From assembly GCF_949628265.1 (NCBI RefSeq), contig NC_088787.1:4392501-4456500 (forward strand): 64,000 nt of DNA, written 5' to 3'. Positions 58,490-64,000 of this stretch are shown here, piece by piece. The stretch is from Cloeon dipterum (lineage: Eukaryota > Arthropoda > Insecta > Ephemeroptera > Baetidae). The translations under genes were made by a program, and so were the position numbers. The notes below the pieces were generated by a model. The model searched no databases. It was given only the letters and a program-made list of their open reading frames with translations, and was not told the DNA's origin. Every line of letters starts with the position of its first letter. Within the stretch, counting starts at the first letter, position 1.

Positions 58490-59640
58490 TTAGAGCGTAT
58501 ACAAGAACAGATTTTCCCATCCTGTCTTTCCAGTTCCGGAAAAAATTATTCCGGTTGTTTCCAGTTCTTGTTTCAACTATTTGGAGAAAATCCTGTCCGG
58601 TCCAGTTCCGGTTAAAATGTTTCCGGATCCGTGGGAAAAACTGGAAAAACCGGATTCCGGTTCTTGGGAGCGGGGTTTGCAAAAAAATGCATTTTTCCGA
58701 AAAAAAATCTGCATTGCAAAAAACTTTGTGGATTTTATCGCATTTTTGCGGATGTTTATATGCGTTATATGAGTAAATTAACTTAAAAACTCGAAAAAGT
58801 AGAAAATGTTCAACATTCGTTATTTTTGCAGCTCCATGTCTCGATTTTGAACCATCAGAATTGCAAAAACTAAACACAATTGGACTAGGCCTAACCTCCA
58901 TTGACCAGCTGAAAGATTTAGAGGTGCTGTGCTTACCCTTCAGCCCTAAGTTGCAATACTTCATCCCCCTCGAAAAAGTAAAACATTTTTTATGCTCCTG
59001 GATTTTTGTATTAAGTAGCATTTAATTAAAAAGTATTTTTCTGTTGAGGTTTTGAAAGAAAAGACAGGCTGTTAATTTAGAAGGAATTTAAGGTGCACTA
59101 AAATATTTTTAAGCCTTGAGGAAGGATGGAAGGAAGCAAAAAGTGTTTGTTTCACAATTATAACGATGGGGTTAAAAGGGGATGGTGATAAGCATCCCCA
59201 CATATACTTTTGCTGGTTAGTGGAGATCGAGACGAGTCTAACGGTGGGTACTTTTTGCAATTCTGATTGTTAGAACCCGAGATTTTGAGGTGGCAAACCC
59301 AATTTCCGAAAAATGTCAGGATTTTTTAATTTTTAAACTGGAATTTCTCGTAACCAAATAATAACAACACTGAAATTAGAGAAATTTTCAGCCCCCTTTT
59401 TTGCTGCGGGACATAACTCTTTTTATTATTTGAAAAAGGAAAAACCGGAAAATCTTTTGGTTTATTGAAAATCCGGTCCGGTCCTGTTCCGTTTAAAATA
59501 TTTCCGGTTCCGTGTGAAAAACCGGAAAAGGACCGGATTCCGGTTTCCAGTTTCGGTTTCCTGTCTTGGGATACGCTCTATCGTGTATTCAAGAACAGAT
59601 TTTCCCATCCTGCCATTGCAGTTCCGGAAAAAATGATCAG
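58490..59640. repeat. TTCCGG-rich repeat blocks flanking a candidate exon
   Basis: Blocks at 58490-58690 and 59450-59640 are dense in ttccgg/ccggaa and share caagaacagattttcccatc. The first begins with gtattagagcgtat and the second contains its near-inverse atacgctctatcgtgtat. Between them, 58832-58977 is an open, splice-bounded segment (SIDQLKDLEVLCLPF) of unknown identity. Confidence 0.45.
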
Positions 59641-59854
59641 GTTTGAAAGGTCGAGTGTGGCCTCTAAATAATTAAAAATGAGACAATATAATTAGCACAC
59701 CAAGGGTGGTTTTTATCAAACAAAAGAGGCCGCGGTGAAATGAGTTTACTTTTGAAAGCCACCAGGAGGGCAGCACTTGCACTGGCCGAGAAATTGTGCA
59801 TTTTTCATCGTCAAATTGATTGTCAGCCTTTTCTATAATTTTATTTTCAAAACT

Positions 59855-60680
59855 GGGAGCGGCCATGTTTGAATTGATGCGCAAAGAGCACAAATTAAGG
59901 GGATTTTCTGTTGAAAACATTAAATTTAAAGACGGAGTATATATTTATGCAATCTGCACTACAGTCAATTTTCGCCGGTTGCTTAGCTACTAGATTCCGT
60001 TCAAATTTATCACTGGTCAGTAGAGCCTAAAACATTTACGTTTCCTTTTTGTTTAGGGTGGCAATAATTTTTTTTTGCTCAAACGGTGGATAATTCCTGA
60101 CTTTCAAAAGACGGTTTTCATGTTTTCCCCGTCGGAAAGACCAGAAAATAAACTCGTTTCTTTGAGTTAATAAATATTCTGCGTCCCTAACGATACAAAG
60201 TGAATGCTTTTGCAGATAATATAGCAACAATTTAAAAGAGAAACCGTTAAAATCACATGCGGTGACTCGAGACTCGAATAAAGCACGGGTCAACTGTTTT
60301 AAGGTAAATGGAGTGTTGACAATAGTGACAGATACATTGTCCGGAATTTAATCGATTTCAGACTGAAAAATAATAATTATCTGGATTTTAACGGACGATA
60401 ATTTTACTTTTGGCTATAATTTTCACTCCAGCAAGTCCGTCAATTAATATATCTCTTGTTCGTAGCATGAAAATATTGAGAGTATTAAACAGAACCAGTT
60501 TGGATTGCACGTGTACTTTGCAACGTGCTGAGCAGCACAGCAGAGCAGGTTGCGTTTTTTTATTTTTTAAATTTCTTCACCGTGCGTTGAAATCCTGGAT
60601 CTCTGCATCTTTGCAGTGTGACGCAGCCAGCCAAAATTCTCTTTCTATTTTGGATTAATTTGCTGAATAATTAATTCCTT
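59855..60680 (+). repeat. Second copy of the 32630-33420 segment
   Basis: It starts with gggagcggccatgtttgaatt and ends at cgcagccagccaaaattctc followed by ggattaatttgctgaata. It lies just beyond the 3' end of the inverted Yellow-like pseudogene. Confidence 0.75.
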
Positions 60681-60984
60681 CTGCATTGCCATAATTAACA
60701 GTAATCGCGGTGGATATAAAAAATCGGACTCTCTATGTTATTAAAAACTGCGAGAAAGACGAAACGCGAGCAGAGGCGACTTTGCGGATGCTGAGCGGCA
60801 ATCACGGATGATCCGAAGAGAAGAAGAAGAAGAAGAGTAGTGCCCAACAGCCGTCTCGGGTATATCTCGCACCCTTTCGCTGGAAAAAATAAATAAGCAT
60901 TTGCCTCCTCTGGTTTGATCAACACTCATCGTTACAAAGTGCTCTTTGGCTGGAATTAAATACGAAGAAAGTTTAGATCTTATT

Positions 60985-62585
60985 TCATTCCTTTTTAATA
61001 TTAAAATGTTGTCTGTGTTTGACCTCAAAGGTTTTTGATTTTGCGTCGACTGCAGCCTTCAAAAGTCTATATCTTGGCTTTCCATATTTATCAAACACCG
61101 TCATCCAAATTGTTCCACTTCGGTCCAAGGCGAAATTAATCGGCCAAAAGGTTCTCAGTCCAGCGACCTAAAACCAAGTAGTGCAACGACTCATGAATGA
61201 CAAACGGTGAATTTTATTTTTGGAAAGCAACGTATCATAGGGTCAAGTATTCCTTTCATTTGTGTAAGCAAAGGAAAAGTTTTAGGAGTTTGACGAACGA
61301 TATCTTTTTATTTAGTGCACGGTTCTGTTTTATTCTGTTATAAAACGTTATTTTAAATTGCTAACGTACCTCATGAAAACGCTGCTCCTGAAATGTGTGG
61401 GAAGTGTTCCACGAGGAAGTGTAATTCTTATACAAAAAGGCGGCATACATGGTCCCGTGTTTATCCATCAGCATTCTATACAAATCCGTTGCGGCCCATT
61501 TTCCAATTAGATACGGTTTTGCAAATTGAGTTCCGATGCGAAGTGTGGTAACGGGAATTGAATATAGCTCAGTAGAGTCCCATCTGACAAGGTAGAGTTT
61601 TCTCGGTTGCTCATCCTTTTACTCTTGGGGGAAACGGCAATGGAAACAGCCTTGATTCCAGCCGTGTAGACATTCCAAGATTGATTTCTTTCCAAACTAA
61701 AGACGACAATGTGATCTTCTTCCCACCGCACGATGTAGGCGAAATATCCGTTGGGCGTTTCGTCGAGCACCAAGTCGTGCATCCATTTTTGAATTGTAAA
61801 CCGATGAACGAGTTTGGTACGATCGTTGTTGAACAAGTCGAAAATCCAAAGTTTTACATCGCATTTTTCGCTACCGCTGTCCAGCACCCACAGCCGGCCG
61901 ACAGAATCCATTTCCAGCCCTCTCGCTCGTTCAATCTTGTTGCAGTCTCCATAGCCCTGCAAAAAGAGGAATTTATTATCTTGAATCTTGACTGAAGAAT
62001 TTGTAATCCGATGCGGCCAACCTGTAGCTTTCTCCAAAATTTAAATTCAAGTCCTAATTTAAAACAAGAGATTTCGTGCTTTTTGGAAAAGAAAAACAGT
62101 TGGAAATCCAATTTCATGAGTAAAGTTACAAACATTTTCGAAAATTAAAGAAAATTTAATCGATTTCCCTCAGTTTGTGACTCGTATAACCATGTACATG
62201 ACCTCATTCGTTTCACAACAATTTTTTCCTTTAAATTATACACCGAATAGCCCGCTTTTTGCTACTTACATGCATGTCCCAAGAAGGAAACGGAGTGAGC
62301 TTCGGGGGCGCAGAGGACGCGAAGACTCGTCGGCAAAGACACCAGAGTCACCGAAATGCCAACAGTTCTAAAAAGGCTGAGGAAGATCCTTGTTCTTGAG
62401 ACAGCCATGTAACGAGGTTCAAAATTCGATGGTTTAAAAGTTCCAACTTTCAGGGCATGTGTCCTGCTCTTCTCGGAAGGCCACTCGTAGTCCAACTCAT
62501 CCTGCCACTTGAAAACTTGAGAGAAGTCGGCGGTGGTGGCCAATGAAACGTGGAGCAAAACGATGACGAAACAGAAAAGATCCAT
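60985..62585 (-). pseudogene. Inverted Yellow-like copy with two frameshifts
   Basis: - strand exons are 62585-62270, 61956-61370 and 61167-60985. Exon 1 encodes a signal peptide (MDLFCFVIVLLHVSLATTA) and KWQDELDYEWPS. Near 62320 one extra base shifts the frame before the expected PPKLTPFPSWDMH block. Exon 2 keeps GDCNKIE and RLWVLDSGS, but an extra 8 bases near 61615 shift it again. Exon 3 is open and ends at 60985 without the splice donor to a membrane-anchor exon. Splice sites are intact, so decay may be recent, or assembly error may explain the shifts. Confidence 0.7.
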
Positions 62586-63027
62586 GACTCGAACATTTCT
62601 GGACTAAAAAGTAAGAAAAGGTTTGATAAATAAGCTTTTATTAAGAAAAAAAGCTGCGCGGAAGAAACAGAAAATCGAAACAAACATTAAACTTAGTTTT
62701 CTGCAAGATGAGCTAAAAAAGTGGCAAATAACTATCTCCCACGAAAACGAACCTGCTGGCTGGGTAAAAACTGAGGTGAAGCTGCACAACTAGATTGTAG
62801 AGAATCGAGTGTTTTTAAGAAAAGCAACAAAATCTCCTTTCACACCCGGAAATTTTTCAAGCGTTATTTGCTCCCGCAGGTATAGTCCAAAGTCCACTTT
62901 GGGTGTTACTTTTTCTACCGACGGCTCTCCTTATGCTTATAGAGGAAAAATTAGCAGCCACAAATGAAGGAGCAGGGCTGACCGTGGTTGAAAGATTATT
63001 TTTTAATTTAAATAAAATTTCTCTCGC
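62586..63027. other. Upstream region of the inverted Yellow-like copy
   Basis: I see no gene and no clear match to the upstream regions of the other Yellow-like genes. Confidence 0.35.
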
Positions 63028-63085
63028 TACTTGCTGGTTTGCACCTTTCCAGCATGCGTGATTTGGCTTGTGTCAATTTCGATGT
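63028..63085 (+). repeat. Fragment of the SINE-like element
   Basis: It contains cgctacttgctggtttgcac and ccagcatgcgtgatttggct, the junction region and start of the body of the elements at 19590 and 26610. The head and tail are missing. Confidence 0.65.
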
Positions 63086-64000
63086 ACATACAAATTTCTC
63101 TGCACAATCTTCCTATACTTAATCTGTAATTATTAGCGTTTAATCCGACCAATCTTTGTAAATATATACTTTCCAATAAATCGTGGTGAATGTAGAGCAT
63201 TTTAGTAGTTTAATTTTACTTGATCAATACCACTCCAAATATTTGAAAATATTTACATTATTAACAGTTGTGTCCATCTTCTGTAAAAGAAAATCGCATG
63301 CATCCAAATCAAGGACCCTTCTTGAAAAATTGATTTGGTTTTTGTCAACAAATTGAAGCAAACTCTAGCATTTCGTTATTTGCCTCTAAAAATAATTTAT
63401 TTTTTATTTATACGAAGTAAATTGATTAATATGTAAGTTATCTGGAAAAATTGTCGGCTCTCCAAATAAATTTGAGTTTTCTAAAGCAAACAGTGCTTTT
63501 TCTGACGCCTGCAGATCGAGCAGCTTATGCAACCCGCAACAAGAGTGGCACGCGACTCGAGTGACTTCAGGGGCACGAATGGAAGGAGAGGGAAGGAAGA
63601 AGGCCGACAGCAACACCAATCAATGAATGAAGGACATTCCTAGGGAACGAGAGGAGGCGTTTAGGAAAAACTGCGCAGATTCGAATGTGATTTGTAAAAC
63701 GGTTTTCTAGGGTGTGATTATAATTAAACAAAAAATAAATTAATAGAATAAACCCGTGCTTCAACGGTTGTCGGTGCAGGATGGGCATCTTATTAGCCTA
63801 GAATTAGTGCCTTTTTTGAGTCCAGATGGAAGCTCGCACCTTTCGTCAGCTCAAGCTTCATCCGGCCGCTGAGCGTCGCCCTGAAGCCGGACACTTTTAC
63901 CAAAAAGGCCATCAGGTTAGTCGCGTGTCGTCGAGTCTCCGCCACTGCCAGATGGGCGAGTGCATCAATGGAGAATAATAATTAATAAATAATTAATGAG
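63086..64000. other. Right edge of window, possible exon at about 63825-63914
   Basis: 63825-63914 is open in more than one + frame and ends in a possible donor (catcag|gttagt). One frame gives SSSFIRPLSVALKPDTFTKK, which looks protein-like, but the context is cut by the window edge. The rest shows no gene. Confidence 0.2.

Noticed and set aside
58419..59021. 200-codon - strand ORF
   Set aside because: Most of it is translation of the TTCCGG-rich repeat, giving low-complexity RNW/FFRN runs.
1..64000. tRNA genes, CRISPR arrays, bacterial operons or viral genomes
   Set aside because: I saw no convincing cloverleaf sequence and no regularly spaced direct repeats with unique spacers. The exon-intron structure throughout is that of an animal.

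Overview
The window is animal nuclear DNA and almost certainly comes from an insect. It is AT-rich with short, mostly GT-AG introns. It carries Yellow/MRJP-domain genes, a C-type-lectin-like secreted protein, two prolyl oligopeptidases and a caspase-NACHT-ankyrin receptor-like gene. I cannot fix the species. The gene mix would suit an early-branching insect, but that is a weak inference. All exon structures were built by hand: I matched reading phase across splice sites and compared paralogues inside the window.

Layout. (1) 1-17.7 kb: a three-member tandem family of leucine-rich-repeat-like proteins on the + strand. Two members are intact (1457-4685 and 9643-14522) and one is a decayed copy (16728-17717). 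Each lies downstream of a copy of the same upstream segment, which carries a CACGTG-ATTGG box. The first coding exon of both intact genes appears to be the ATG codon alone. (2) 17.7-29.8 kb: two complete prolyl oligopeptidase genes on the - strand (18277-22171 and 25253-29055), made by a tandem duplication that also copied the 3' tip of the decayed LRR gene. (3) 31.1-32.3 kb: a small secreted C-type-lectin-like gene. (4) 34.6-44.2 kb: three Yellow-like genes on the + strand, two with a C-terminal membrane anchor and one truncated. An inverted, frameshifted fourth copy lies at 61.0-62.6 kb and a scrap at 46.4 kb. (5) 47.0-55.7 kb: the most striking gene, a protein of about 2020 residues with a caspase-like domain (His/Cys dyad intact), a second caspase-like domain lacking the dyad, a NACHT NTPase and a long ankyrin array. 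Its promoter and first exon are preceded by two older copies. (6) 55.7-64 kb: mostly non-coding, with repeats and a few unassigned candidate exons.

The gaps are filled with dispersed repeats: a SINE-like element with a 5S rRNA-derived head, a 'GACGACCT' family, a GC-rich 'cggctgcggcggctcg' family, a fold-back element and a CCAAT-rich MITE-like element. Matching insertions in corresponding introns of the two oligopeptidase genes show that those copies entered before the gene duplication.

The loci look like independent, birth-and-death families (LRR-like, peptidase, Yellow) around an innate-immunity-like receptor gene. Nothing in the sequence links them into one pathway.
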